DNA from: Terriglobia bacterium
Lineage (GTDB): Bacteria; Acidobacteriota; Terriglobia; Bryobacterales; Bryobacteraceae
Length of the DNA: 38,760 nt
Direction: 5' to 3'
NCBI GenBank assembly: GCA_020073325.1
Contig: JAIQFJ010000007.1
Location: 1 to 38,760 of the forward strand
Shown here: piece by piece, positions 18,574 through 27,292 of the stretch
Layout of the letters: each line of letters starts with the position of its first letter
How positions within the stretch are numbered: position 1 is the first letter of the stretch
The notes under the pieces: generated by a model
What the model saw: only the letters and a program-made list of their open reading frames with translations
What the model was told of the DNA's origin: nothing
The model's database searches: none
Translations under genes and position numbers: made by a program

Positions 18574-19491
18574 CTATTCGTCGTCCACCACTTTCCACGT
18601 CTTGTCCGGATTGAAGCGCCTCACCGCACGTGCCAGAGTTGGCGTCGCAGGGCCGAGGTCCTTTTGATAGATCACGCCGTGATGACTCACCAGGAACGTC
18701 TTGATGCCGGAGACGCCGTATTCGGCGGGCCACGCCACCAACGCGAACCCACCGATCATTTCCCCGTTGACCACATAGTCCATGGCTCCGCCAGGAGCAT
18801 CAGGCCCCTGCGCTCGCAAAATGTGGAAATAGTAGCCGTGATAAGGGACCGGCTTCTTGCCCTGCGCTTCCAACCTTGCGGCTGCGGCCTCGGCGAACGA
18901 TTTCGGGACCAGGTTGTTCTGTTCGCCTTCCTGGTAGAGTCCGTCTTTCTTGCCGGGTGAGTTGATGATGTGCTGCGCGTATTTCAGAATTCCATGAGAA
19001 TCGCGATCGTGCGACGCGTACTCCATCTGAGCTTCCACGTATCCGCGGCACACATCGATTGCGATCATTTCATGGCGCCCAATGCGGCGCGCGCGAATTT
19101 CGAGCTTGCCCTGCGCCGCATCGAAATACCATCGACCACCCTTGCGAACGAGCGGCACAGGAAACGGCCAATCGTTCTCACCGGCGACGACTGTCGCCCG
19201 ATCAGGGTTGCCAGGCTCGGATTCGATGCGCATGCTCGTATGCGCGCGCGCGACAAAGTTCTCGCGCATGTGCTGTTCTCCGGTTGCGTCACGGGAATCA
19301 ACGATCTCTTTACCGGCCGCTCCGAACAGATTCAACATGGCCGCGCTGTCGTTTCGTGATGCCGCGTCGATGAGTGCCTGGGCAGCTTCTTGCGGAGTCG
19401 CGAAGCTTCGCGGCTGCGTAGGCTGCGGAGCGGCTGCGATCCATCGAACGGCGGCCGTCAAAACGAATACCGCAAATGTGAGTTTCTTCAT
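18574..19491 (-). CDS. DUF2950 family secreted protein
   Basis: 305 aa; FATPQEAAQALIDAASRND...FPVPLVRKGGRWYFDAAQGKLEIRARRIGRHEMIAI...YHGYYFHILRAQGPDAPGGAMDYVVNGEMIGGFALVAWPAEYGVSGI. Confidence 0.9.
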   Translation of the reverse strand: MKKLTFAVFVLTAAVRWIAAAPQPTQPRSFATPQEAAQALIDAASRNDSAAMLNLFGAAGKEIVDSRDATGEQHMRENFVARAHTSMRIESEPGNPDRATVVAGENDWPFPVPLVRKGGRWYFDAAQGKLEIRARRIGRHEMIAIDVCRGYVEAQMEYASHDRDSHGILKYAQHIINSPGKKDGLYQEGEQNNLVPKSFAEAAAARLEAQGKKPVPYHGYYFHILRAQGPDAPGGAMDYVVNGEMIGGFALVAWPAEYGVSGIKTFLVSHHGVIYQKDLGPATPTLARAVRRFNPDKTWKVVDDE

Positions 19492-19529
19492 GATGCCTCC
19501 TCCTTCATGCGCGAATCGCTAGCATTCTC

Positions 19530-20852
19530 TTAGCCCCCTCTTCCTCTTCGCGGGGGAGGCGCAGGTCGCGATTCGGGCGCGGACGGTCTTGATTGGGGAG
19601 CCGCCGGCTTGGCCGTGGGAGCCGTCGGCATACGTGCAGGCGCGCTGCGCGCGGGTCCGATACTCGAAAATCCACGCTCAGATTGCGTCTGCGCCGCGCG
19701 GCCGTTGTCCTGTCCTCCGAACACGCTGCGGTTCTGAGCGGGCGGGGCATTTTGCGGAATCTGGCGATTTCCGAGGCGTTCGCCTTGACCCGGGACCCCC
19801 CCGCGGACCTGCGGCGGGCTTGGTTGAGGTTCAGGGCGCTGCGCTTCGCGAACTGGAGGACGCTCGCCAGGAATCGGTATGGTAACGTGCTGTTGCGGCG
19901 GCGCCGCTTGGGGCGCGCGCGGTTGCAGCGGACGATTCTGCTCAAATCCGCGGTACTGTCGATTCAATTCGGGCCGCGCATACGGAATACCTTGGCGATG
20001 AGTCGAATCGTGAGTCCAAGTCGTTGTTCCGTGGTCGCCCCTCCGGCCGCCGTTGAAATTGTACTCATGGATGAAGCTGTCGTTGACCACTACGTTGTGC
20101 GCTCCCCAACCGGGTTGCCAGCCCCAACCACCCCATCCATGCCAACCGGCTCCGAAGAAGAAGCCTAGATTGATGCCGGTTCCGAAACCGAAACCGAGAC
20201 CACCGTAAATCACGGTTCTTGGAGGCCACCACCAGCGCGGATATGGATACCAGACAGCCGGGCCCCAGATCCATGCAGGATCGTAAACCGGCACATAGAT
20301 GATGTTGGGATTCACTGGCAAGATCTCGATCACTGGCTGACCGTTTTGAAACCCCGCAACGACGTTTTCCTGAGGACTTGAAGCTAGCTTGCCGGCCTGC
20401 TGCGCCAATGCGCGCATCCTTTGGATCGCATCCATGACGTCCTGCTGCTGCGCGAGAAATGCGTTGCCCAGAGTCGTTGTCCAGGTGACGTCGTCGTTCA
20501 GGCGCTTGAGCACGTCGGGGAACATGACCAGCGCCTGAACGCTGGCGTCCCAGTTCTGTTGGGCGGCCGCTTCGGCTAGAGCGGGCCCCTGCAACCCCGG
20601 GTTTCGCTGAGTCCATTGATAGGCCTGAACCACTTCCAGCGGGTACGTCGACGCCACCAGGAGTTGGCTGAGGAGTGGATCGGGATACAGCGCAATTGGA
20701 GCAACCAGATCATTGAGCTGGTTCGGGGATAGGAGTTGATCCGGCGGAGGCAGCATGGGCTGTGCAGATGTGAGGCCGCCGGCAAGAATCACGGAACAAA
20801 CAACCGCTGCCATGAACTTCATGGCTTGGGCGGAAGACAGGTTCTCAGTCAT
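19530..20852 (-). CDS. DUF3300 domain-containing secreted protein
   Basis: LSPNQLNDLVAPIALYPDPLLSQLLVASTYPLEVVQAYQW...DDVTWTTTLGNAFLAQQQDVMDAIQRMRALAQQAGKL; Pro/Arg-rich tail. Confidence 0.9.
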   Translation of the reverse strand: MTENLSSAQAMKFMAAVVCSVILAGGLTSAQPMLPPPDQLLSPNQLNDLVAPIALYPDPLLSQLLVASTYPLEVVQAYQWTQRNPGLQGPALAEAAAQQNWDASVQALVMFPDVLKRLNDDVTWTTTLGNAFLAQQQDVMDAIQRMRALAQQAGKLASSPQENVVAGFQNGQPVIEILPVNPNIIYVPVYDPAWIWGPAVWYPYPRWWWPPRTVIYGGLGFGFGTGINLGFFFGAGWHGWGGWGWQPGWGAHNVVVNDSFIHEYNFNGGRRGDHGTTTWTHDSTHRQGIPYARPELNRQYRGFEQNRPLQPRAPQAAPPQQHVTIPIPGERPPVREAQRPEPQPSPPQVRGGVPGQGERLGNRQIPQNAPPAQNRSVFGGQDNGRAAQTQSERGFSSIGPARSAPARMPTAPTAKPAAPQSRPSAPESRPAPPPRRGRGG

Positions 20853-20882
20853 AAAAACCTCTCAACGCGCAGCCTAGGGCTG

Positions 20883-21257
20883 CTACTTTCGAGCGGGAGA
20901 AATGTTGCTTTCGGTCGGAGGGCCGAGGACAGTGCGCGTGAGCGTCCCGTCTTCAGCGATCGTCTCGATGCTGACCACTCCGTTCGGCCACGCGACGACA
21001 ATATGGTTCCCGCTCACTGCGATGTTAGGCGTCGGGTAGCTTGTCTTCTCCTTTTGTCCGACTAGTTCCTTTGCCGCTGTAAGCGCGCCCAATCCGGCGA
21101 AGCCTTGGTTCCCGGGTAAACCTGGGACATTGATGCCACCAGGGAGCTTCGGCAAGCCCGGGATTTGCGCCATCATGACGCCGTAAACGAGAAGAGACAA
21201 CACAATCACAATCGTCGGCAAAACGAAGCGCAAATTTCTGGAAACGTACGTTCTCAT
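20883..21257 (-). CDS. Small membrane-anchored/secreted protein of unknown function
   Basis: Start set at MRTYVSRNLRFVLPTIVIVLSLLVYG (RBS-like gaggttcg upstream); co-oriented between DUF3300 and MscS genes. Confidence 0.6.
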   Translation of the reverse strand: MRTYVSRNLRFVLPTIVIVLSLLVYGVMMAQIPGLPKLPGGINVPGLPGNQGFAGLGALTAAKELVGQKEKTSYPTPNIAVSGNHIVVAWPNGVVSIETIAEDGTLTRTVLGPPTESNISPARK

Positions 21258-21268
21258 TTCGAACCTCC

Positions 21269-22114
21269 TTAAGCTGCGACAGGTTTCGGCATGCCGGCGG
21301 CGGCAGCGCGTTCGTTGCGGATCGCGTAGTGGTATTCGGGGACCGGCAAGGCAGCCTCCCCAAACGCCTCGCGGATGACGCGATTCGTATCGAAATAGAC
21401 CTGCCAATAGTTGGCGTTGCTGCAGTACGGCCGAACCGCAAGCACCGGACCTGCAAGGTTGAACGTCAGGATCTCGATCTCCGGCGCCGGATCCTTCATT
21501 ACGTTGGGAATGGCCGCAATACGGGTTTTCAGGAGCTGGGTGGCCACGCGGTGATCCGCCCGATGATCCAATTGCGCCGTCAACTCGACACGGCGGAACG
21601 GATTGGCCGAAAAATTTTGAATCGTATCGGAAAAGACTTTGTTGTTGCTAACGATGTGACGCACGTTGTCCAGCGAATTGATGATCGTCACAAATAATCC
21701 GATCTCGTCCACTGTTCCTGTGGCACCACCGGCAGTGACAAAATCTCCGACTTTGAATGGCCGCAAGAGGACAAGAAAAACACCTGCGGCGAAATTCGCG
21801 AGCAATCCGCTCCAGGCCATTCCAATGGCGAGAGCGATGGCGGCGAAGATCGCGGCAAAGGTCGCTGTTTGAACACCGAAGAAACCTAGGATCAGGACGA
21901 TCAGAATCACGTTCAGTGTGGCCGTCAACGAGGAGCGAACATAACCGATCAACGTCTCATCGACTCCACCACGCTGCATCATTCGCGCGAGGAAGCGGAC
22001 CGCGAAGCGGGCGAGCCAACGTCCGATAATCCACAGTGCGATCGCGCCGAGTATCCTGATGCCTGCCTGCGTCGCAAGATTGGCTACGTTTTGGAACCAA
22101 GCATTTGTATCCAT
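21269..22114 (-). CDS. Small-conductance mechanosensitive channel (MscS) family protein
   Basis: AGIRILGAIALWIIGRWLARF...SLTATLNVILIVLILGFFGVQTATFAAIFAAIALAIGMAWSGLLANFAAGVFLVLLRPFKVGDFV...GTVDEIGLFVTIINSLDN. Confidence 0.93.
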   Translation of the reverse strand: MDTNAWFQNVANLATQAGIRILGAIALWIIGRWLARFAVRFLARMMQRGGVDETLIGYVRSSLTATLNVILIVLILGFFGVQTATFAAIFAAIALAIGMAWSGLLANFAAGVFLVLLRPFKVGDFVTAGGATGTVDEIGLFVTIINSLDNVRHIVSNNKVFSDTIQNFSANPFRRVELTAQLDHRADHRVATQLLKTRIAAIPNVMKDPAPEIEILTFNLAGPVLAVRPYCSNANYWQVYFDTNRVIREAFGEAALPVPEYHYAIRNERAAAAGMPKPVAA

Positions 22115-22506
22115 ACAACTCTCCTGGAGAAGCGGGCAACGATGTGCCTCTAGGGCACCAGCCATGCGGCTGGCGTTTTCACTGCTGGAGAGTGTGCAAT
22201 TGAGTAGCCCAGACGGATCGTGGAGATAAGCCAGCAGTCCGGCTTGGTTTTTAGCGATCCGCTGCAAGGCCCGTTGCAAGCAAATAAGCGAAATCACTCA
22301 GGCCAGCCGAGCTCGGCGAAGCGATTCCGCAGAGTTACAGATGCTGCGCAGGACTTCGAATGCACCATGTGGCGCACTCACGACAGTGTTCGGAGGCGGA
22401 GCGTCTACTCAGTTTCACGCTACTCTTTGTGGTACGCCGAGTGTGATCGCAGCACACCATAGCGAAATCACGCCGAAACTGGGGCAATTCGCGCGTCTAA
22501 CAGAAC

Positions 22507-22562
22507 GGTGCACTTTTCTAAGCGAGGAAATAAGCCTCAAAACGTGGACTGCGAAGTGCACC
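22507..22562. repeat. 9-bp perfect inverted repeat GGTGCACTT...AAGTGCACC
   Basis: Arms 22507-22515 and 22554-22562 in the intergenic region upstream of the HhH gene. Confidence 0.7.
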
Positions 22563-22678
22563 TTTTATCAATGCTGAACCGCAAAAGATCGGCTGGTGTG
22601 CCAACGCGAATGAGTACGGCATGTCAGGCGCACGCAGTTCGGTTTGCGAAACGCACTCACGTGATCGAAGGAGGATAT

Positions 22679-23005
22679 ATGAAATGGGCACGACTGATTC
22701 TCGTGCTGGTTACAGCGATTTCGCTCGCGGCCGCGCCACAAGGCACCCCAAAGTCCCAGGCGAAAGAAGCCCAGAAATCGACTGAAAAAGCGATAACCAA
22801 GGCGGCTCCAGCGGCCGAGTTGATCGACATCAACTCCGCAACCGCCGAGCAACTCGACGCACTGCCCGGCCTCGGCAAAGCGTACAGCGAGAAGATCATC
22901 AAGAACCGGCCGTACCGAGCCAAGAATGAATTGGCCGACAAAAAGATAATCCCGGCATCGACCTACGCGAAGATCAAGGACAAGATTATCGCCAAGCAGA
23001 GGTAG
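22679..23005 (+). CDS. Secreted helix-hairpin-helix (ComEA-like) protein
   Basis: ELIDINSATAEQLDALPGLGKAYSEKIIKNRPYRAKNELADKKIIPASTYAKIKDKI; AGGAGG upstream; signal-like N-terminus. Confidence 0.85.
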   Translation: MKWARLILVLVTAISLAAAPQGTPKSQAKEAQKSTEKAITKAAPAAELIDINSATAEQLDALPGLGKAYSEKIIKNRPYRAKNELADKKIIPASTYAKIKDKIIAKQR

Positions 23006-23042
23006 CGCTGCCTCTCCAGGGTTAAACACGGAGGAGAAACAC

Positions 23043-24125
23043 ATGAAGAAATGCATGGGCAAGTCTCTGCCGCTCTTTAAAGGGCGTCTATTCGTCCTAG
23101 TGTTAACTTTCGCAGCAGTCGCCATGGACACTTGGGCTGACCAGGTGGTATTGAAGAACGGCGACCGTGTTACCGGGAGCATTCTTAAGAAGGAGGCCAA
23201 AAGCCTTACGATCAAGACAGATGGGTTCGGCGTCATCACAACGTCGTGGGACCAAGTTGAGTCGATAACAGCTGAAACGCCTGTGACCGTCGTGCTCCAG
23301 GACGGCAGGACAGTCCAAGGCACGCTTGCCACGACAGGCGGGAGAATAGATGTTACCGCGAAGGACGCGAAGTTTATAGTGGCGCTTTCCGACATTGCAG
23401 CGATCCGGAATGCCGACGAACAGAAAAGCTATGAAAGGCTGCAAAAGCCAGGTTGGGGAGACCTGTGGAGCGGAGGCGCCGGCGTCGGATTCGCAGGTAC
23501 GGCCGGCAACGCGCGGACGCTGACCTTCACGACAAACTTCAACGCATCCCGGCTAACGAACACAGACAAGACTTCAGTCTACTTCAACGCCATCAAGGCA
23601 TCAGCTTTTGTGAACGGCAAGAACTCCGATACTGCGCAGGCGCTTAGAGGAGGCTTAGCTTACGATCACAACCTCACTTCGCGACTGTTTCTGGACACCT
23701 TCAACGATTACGAATATGACAAATTCCAGAACTTGGATCTTCGATTTGTCGTCGGCGCAGGCCTCGGTTTCCACGCCGTTAAGACAAAGCGAAATCAACT
23801 GGACCTTCTCGGTGGGGTCGATTTCAACCATTCGAGTTTCAGCACTCCGTTGATACAGGACTCAGCCGAAGCGTTTTGGGGAGACGGCTACAACTACAAA
23901 CTGAGCGCGGCCACGACGTTCTTTCAAAGCTTTCGGATGTTCAATGACCTGTCACACACGGGTGACTACCGGATGAACTCCGACATCGGGGCATCAACGA
24001 AGATATCGAAGTGGCTCAATTGGAATCTCTCGATCAGTGATCGATATCTGAACCACCCGGCACCCGGTCGGAAGACGAACGATTTCCTCTATACCACCGG
24101 CCTGGGATTCACATTTGCGCAGTGA
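23043..24125 (+). CDS. DUF481 family outer-membrane protein with N-terminal SH3-like region
   Basis: DQVVLKNGDRVTGSILKKEAKSLTIKT...; GFAGTAGNARTLTFTTNFNASRLT...; C-terminal LGFTFAQ. Confidence 0.85.
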   Translation: MKKCMGKSLPLFKGRLFVLVLTFAAVAMDTWADQVVLKNGDRVTGSILKKEAKSLTIKTDGFGVITTSWDQVESITAETPVTVVLQDGRTVQGTLATTGGRIDVTAKDAKFIVALSDIAAIRNADEQKSYERLQKPGWGDLWSGGAGVGFAGTAGNARTLTFTTNFNASRLTNTDKTSVYFNAIKASAFVNGKNSDTAQALRGGLAYDHNLTSRLFLDTFNDYEYDKFQNLDLRFVVGAGLGFHAVKTKRNQLDLLGGVDFNHSSFSTPLIQDSAEAFWGDGYNYKLSAATTFFQSFRMFNDLSHTGDYRMNSDIGASTKISKWLNWNLSISDRYLNHPAPGRKTNDFLYTTGLGFTFAQ

Positions 24126-24227
24126 TATGTTCCGCGTGCTTGGTTCTTGGAAGCGCAAGGAGAGGAATGAAACTGAGGTTGACGCCCAAGGTCAATTTCA
24201 TGAAGAAGGTAGAAGTGGAGGCTGAAT

Positions 24228-24479
24228 ATGTCGATTTTTGCATGGATCATCTTGGGGCTGATCGCCGGTTTCATCGGCAGCAAGATCGTTAACAAACAGG
24301 GCGAGGGTCTCATCTTGGACATCATCCTGGGAATTGTCGGCGCTGTAGTGGGGGGATGGTTGTTTCGGATGTTCGGCGGAACGGGCGTGACCGGACTGAA
24401 CATCTACAGCCTGGCTGTTGCCGTTGTTGGCGCTGTCGTTGTCTTAGTCGTGTACCATGCCTTCCGGCGCGCAACATGA
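24228..24479 (+). CDS. GlsB/YeaQ/YmgE family stress-response membrane protein
   Basis: 83 aa; IFAWIILGLIAGFIGSKIVNKQGEGLILDIILGIVGAVVGGWLF. Confidence 0.92.
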   Translation: MSIFAWIILGLIAGFIGSKIVNKQGEGLILDIILGIVGAVVGGWLFRMFGGTGVTGLNIYSLAVAVVGAVVVLVVYHAFRRAT

Positions 24480-24606
24480 GGTGTTCGCGGCGCTAATCCG
24501 CGTACCTCGCTCTCCTGCTGACCTTGCGGGCAGCGAGCGGTCCCAGGGAAAGGCCATTAATTCATCATCGGTAGCGGCCCGGCTGCGATCTAGCTAACCT
24601 TGAGCC

Positions 24607-24810
24607 ATGGATCTTATTAGGATACTCTCCAATCTACGCCAGGAGTTGCAGCAGGTAGATGCGGCCATCATCGTCGTGGAGCGTCTCGCGTTGGGTTCCC
24701 GCAAGCGTCGTGGTCGGCCGCCAGCTTGGATGAAGGGCACGAGTCTCCCAAAAAAGCGGGGAAGACCGCGTGGCAGCAAGAACAAACTCAAAACCGCGCG
24801 CGCTACGTAG
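24607..24810 (+). CDS. Small AT-hook-like DNA-binding protein
   Basis: 67 aa; two AT-hook-like cores KRRGRPPAW and KKRGRPRGSKNK after a short helical N-terminus. Confidence 0.65.
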   Translation: MDLIRILSNLRQELQQVDAAIIVVERLALGSRKRRGRPPAWMKGTSLPKKRGRPRGSKNKLKTARAT

Positions 24811-24896
24811 ACTGCCTGAAGGCAACTGGGCGGGGAAGATCCGACTCCTGACCGCATCCAGGACACAGGCAGTGTTGAAAGGCGCAGAGAGATGGG

Positions 24897-25082
24897 TTAT
24901 TTGAGGTGCTCGCGCATGGCCCGCCGGATGGCTTCGCACTTCTTCTGTACCGTCTCGATGTGCTTTTGTTCGTCCTCGAACTCCTTTCCGAGCAGGCGTC
25001 TAGATCGTTTCACTACGCTGTCCAGCTCCTGAACGGCATCGCGATACTCTCGCATCAACCTGTCCCATTCGGGGCCTAACAT
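24897..25082 (-). CDS. Small charged coiled-coil-like protein
   Basis: 61 aa; heptad-like, highly charged; weak evidence beyond ORF. Confidence 0.35.
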   Translation of the reverse strand: MLGPEWDRLMREYRDAVQELDSVVKRSRRLLGKEFEDEQKHIETVQKKCEAIRRAMREHLK

Positions 25083-25115
25083 GAACGAGCGTTGGCATTC
25101 TGGCTGCCAGTTGTG

Positions 25116-25145
25116 GGTAGCCGGACATTGAGGGGTCCGGCTACC
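25116..25145. repeat. REP-like hairpin GGTAGCCGGAC-attgaggg-GTCCGGCTACC
   Basis: 11-bp perfect inverted arms with an 8-nt loop, no T-tract on either side. Confidence 0.8.
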
Positions 25146-25280
25146 AGCCTTTGGGACGACGACGGAGCCGCACGGCCCAATAGTCGGCGACCCCTACCGT
25201 ATGGTGTTCTCCACCTGCGGCAAGTCTCATATAAATTTTCTTCGGGTGACAAGCCGACTGAGAAAACATAAAGGCTCGCC

Positions 25281-25412
25281 GAACCACGCCAGGAATTCTT
25301 CAAGAGCCATGTTGTACACGCGTTTCGTAATCGGAGACGACACCCTGTCGAGGACCATCTGCTTGAATCTGTCCCACTCCGCGGGCTTTTCCAGCACGGT
25401 CAAATCGTTCAT
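25281..25412 (-). pseudogene. Truncated second copy of the tyrosine recombinase (N-terminal about 44 aa)
   Basis: MNDLTVLEKPAEWDRFKQMVLDRVSSPITKRVYNMALEEFLAWF vs MNDLTVAETPANWDRLKAMVLDSVSSPITKRVYNMALEEFLAWF (38/44 identical); similarity then stops abruptly. Confidence 0.9.
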
Positions 25413-25431
25413 TGTGGGTCCTTTTAATAAC

Positions 25432-25480
25432 CATTACCGGAAGCTTGGACTGCCGCGAGTCCGGATTCATTCCGGTAATG
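25432..25480. repeat. Compound palindrome CATTACCGGAA...GGACT...AGTCC...TTCCGGTAATG just upstream of the truncated recombinase
   Basis: 11-bp perfect outer arms (25432-25442/25470-25480) and 5-bp inner arms. Confidence 0.8.
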
Positions 25481-25622
25481 TGAAATATCTGCCTGTGCAC
25501 GGAGCTGGCAATTGAGTCAGCGCTGTATGTAGTCTCGCGAGACGTAGGCCTCATTGAACAGCAAATTGCGCAGCTTTACTGGGCCGATCAGGCGGCCAGT
25601 TCGAATCCGCCTTACCCGACAC

Positions 25623-25652
25623 GAATAAGGAATCGTGGGGTGGAAGGTTATA
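25623..25652 (-). promoter_or_regulatory. Promoter-like element copy C: TATAAC-N12-GATTCCTTATTC (orphan)
   Basis: Reverse complement TATAACCTTCCACCCCACGATTCCTTATTCG; leader hairpin AGGCGG/CCGCCT at 25590-25612; strongly similar to copy A through CGCCTGATCG. Confidence 0.55.
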
Positions 25653-25795
25653 CCGTGCAGGAGTGAAAGGCGTAGAGCGAAGCTTCCTTGCACCCCACGC
25701 TGGGATAGCATCGCGGGCGAGCGGGCAGATCGCGCCGCCACCCGCGATACGGCATAACCCCCAGCTTGCGGACGCCCGAGTGTGCCTGGAAGCCG

Positions 25796-26269
25796 CTATT
25801 GCCTCCAGTCGCCCACCGGAAACTGCCTCCGCGCCTCGCCGGTGTAGACAATCGCAACGGCGCCCGAGTCGGTGCAAATGTACTTAAATCCGTTCCCGCC
25901 ATCGTCGATTACGAAGGAGTAGTGAGACGAGCGGCCGCTGGAACCCAGGACCGTGATCGTGCCGGTGCAATCAGGATTCACCGTATAGGTGCCCGCTTGG
26001 GTCCCCTGGCCTATGTTGCCGTTTTGGCTGGAGGTGGAAGCGCCTGTAATAGCGCCATTTCCGTCGAAGGTGAACGTGCCGACAACGGCAATCGGGCCGG
26101 CTGCCATGGCGGGCGCGAGAACGGTTCCGGTATCTCTGCGAGAGAAGGTGCCCATCAGGCTGACGTTAGAGCATCCTTTTTCGGCGGCCTTCGCTGCGGG
26201 CGCAATGCCCAGAGCGAGTATGGCGACTGAGGCGATGGCGAAAGCTTTGGCGATGGTGCTGTGTTTCAT
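25796..26269 (-). CDS. Small secreted protein of unknown function
   Basis: 157 aa; clear signal peptide MKHSTIAKAFAIASVAILALGIAPAAKAAE; GTFTFDGNGAITG...GTYTVNPDCTGTITV; AAAGGAG upstream. Confidence 0.8.
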   Translation of the reverse strand: MKHSTIAKAFAIASVAILALGIAPAAKAAEKGCSNVSLMGTFSRRDTGTVLAPAMAAGPIAVVGTFTFDGNGAITGASTSSQNGNIGQGTQAGTYTVNPDCTGTITVLGSSGRSSHYSFVIDDGGNGFKYICTDSGAVAIVYTGEARRQFPVGDWRQ

Positions 26270-26325
26270 GACGAATCTCCTTTAGTTTGGGTCGATCAAG
26301 GTGGCCAATCAGGCTCACCTGCCAC

Positions 26326-26355
26326 GAATAAGGAATCGCGGTGCCGGAGGTTACA
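26326..26355 (-). promoter_or_regulatory. Promoter-like element copy B: TGTAAC-N12-GATTCCTTATTC
   Basis: Reverse complement TGTAACCTCCGGCACCGCGATTCCTTATTCG upstream of the 25796..26269 gene; leader hairpin at 26297-26321. Confidence 0.65.
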
Positions 26356-26401
26356 GCCTCTGGGACGAAAAGGTGTAGACTAGCTGTGCAATCCGGCCGA
26401 A

Positions 26402-26536
26402 ATGCCACAGTGCCCTCAGTGCGAAGCCCAATTGGGTTCGAGTGATCCCGCGGGGCTGTGCCCGAAGTGCCTGATCCTGGGCGCATTCGACAGCTCGGTT
26501 GGCACCGCCGAGTCCGAGACTAGGTTCTACGCGTGA
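26402..26536 (+). pseudogene. Truncated Ser/Thr-kinase-associated zinc-ribbon N-terminus (44 aa)
   Basis: MPQCPQCEAQLGSSDPAGLCPKCLILGAFDSSVGTAESETRFYA*; 27/37 identical to the zinc-ribbon start of the 13641..16772 kinase. Below the ORF-track length cutoff. Confidence 0.8.
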
Positions 26537-27146
26537 GCGCCGTAGGTTCGCGGTTTGTCGGCATAAAGGACCGGCGACGGAGGCTCTGTTGGCAACCGGC
26601 GCGACTTTCAGATTTCGGCCTCTGGCTCGGCCCGAATTCGGATATTCCTGCTTGTCGAGAATCTGGCGGCAGGAGGATGCCCAGTTTCACGCGCAAAGCT
26701 ATCTTGCCGATGACCCATGGCATTCCTTTGCGCTGGGACGCCCAGAGGGTGATGTTCGCGCCGATTACGAGTATGCTCCGCGAGCTACAACAGAGGCCAG
26801 CCTTGCTTTTCGCGAATTTTACGCCCCTCGCGATGCGGTGCACGACTCGTTCCTGGCCGACCCGATTCCGCGCGGAGCGATGCAGAGGATCGGTGATTGC
26901 CACGCAATTGCGATCTCGATCAAACGTCCGTATACCGGCGTTGATGGCATCGTATTCACTCTGAAATTGCCGGTCATTCGCGGACTTGGCCCAGATTTGC
27001 AAGCTGTCCACGACGACTGCCGGACAGGCGTTTTGCACGCCGGATCCCCAGGGAGAGCGGATGAGGCGTTTGAGCTCCGTTCCATCCGCGAGAATCGCAT
27101 AGATCTCGCAATCACCATCATGGTCACTGGTGCGCGCGAAAATCAC
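26520..27146 (-). pseudogene. Possible degraded WD40-like/TolB-type beta-propeller fragment
   Basis: N-terminus FARTSDHDGDCEIYAILADGTELKRL resembles a PD40 repeat; the rest only weakly similar. Confidence 0.3.
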
Positions 27147-27292
27147 TCAGCCCGGCGAAGCTGAACTTCTGCATACCATACCAGGGATCGGCGGTTCGAG
27201 AAGAGATCGAACGCGCCGAAATCTCGACTTCATGAAGCGCGACTTTGCGCGACGGGCCCAGCATCCCACCGTTCCAGCTTCGGCGCGATAGC

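Noticed and set aside
25076-25303. 75-aa minus ORF next to the truncated recombinase
   Set aside because: Contains the REP-like hairpin, unlikely composition and no family resemblance.
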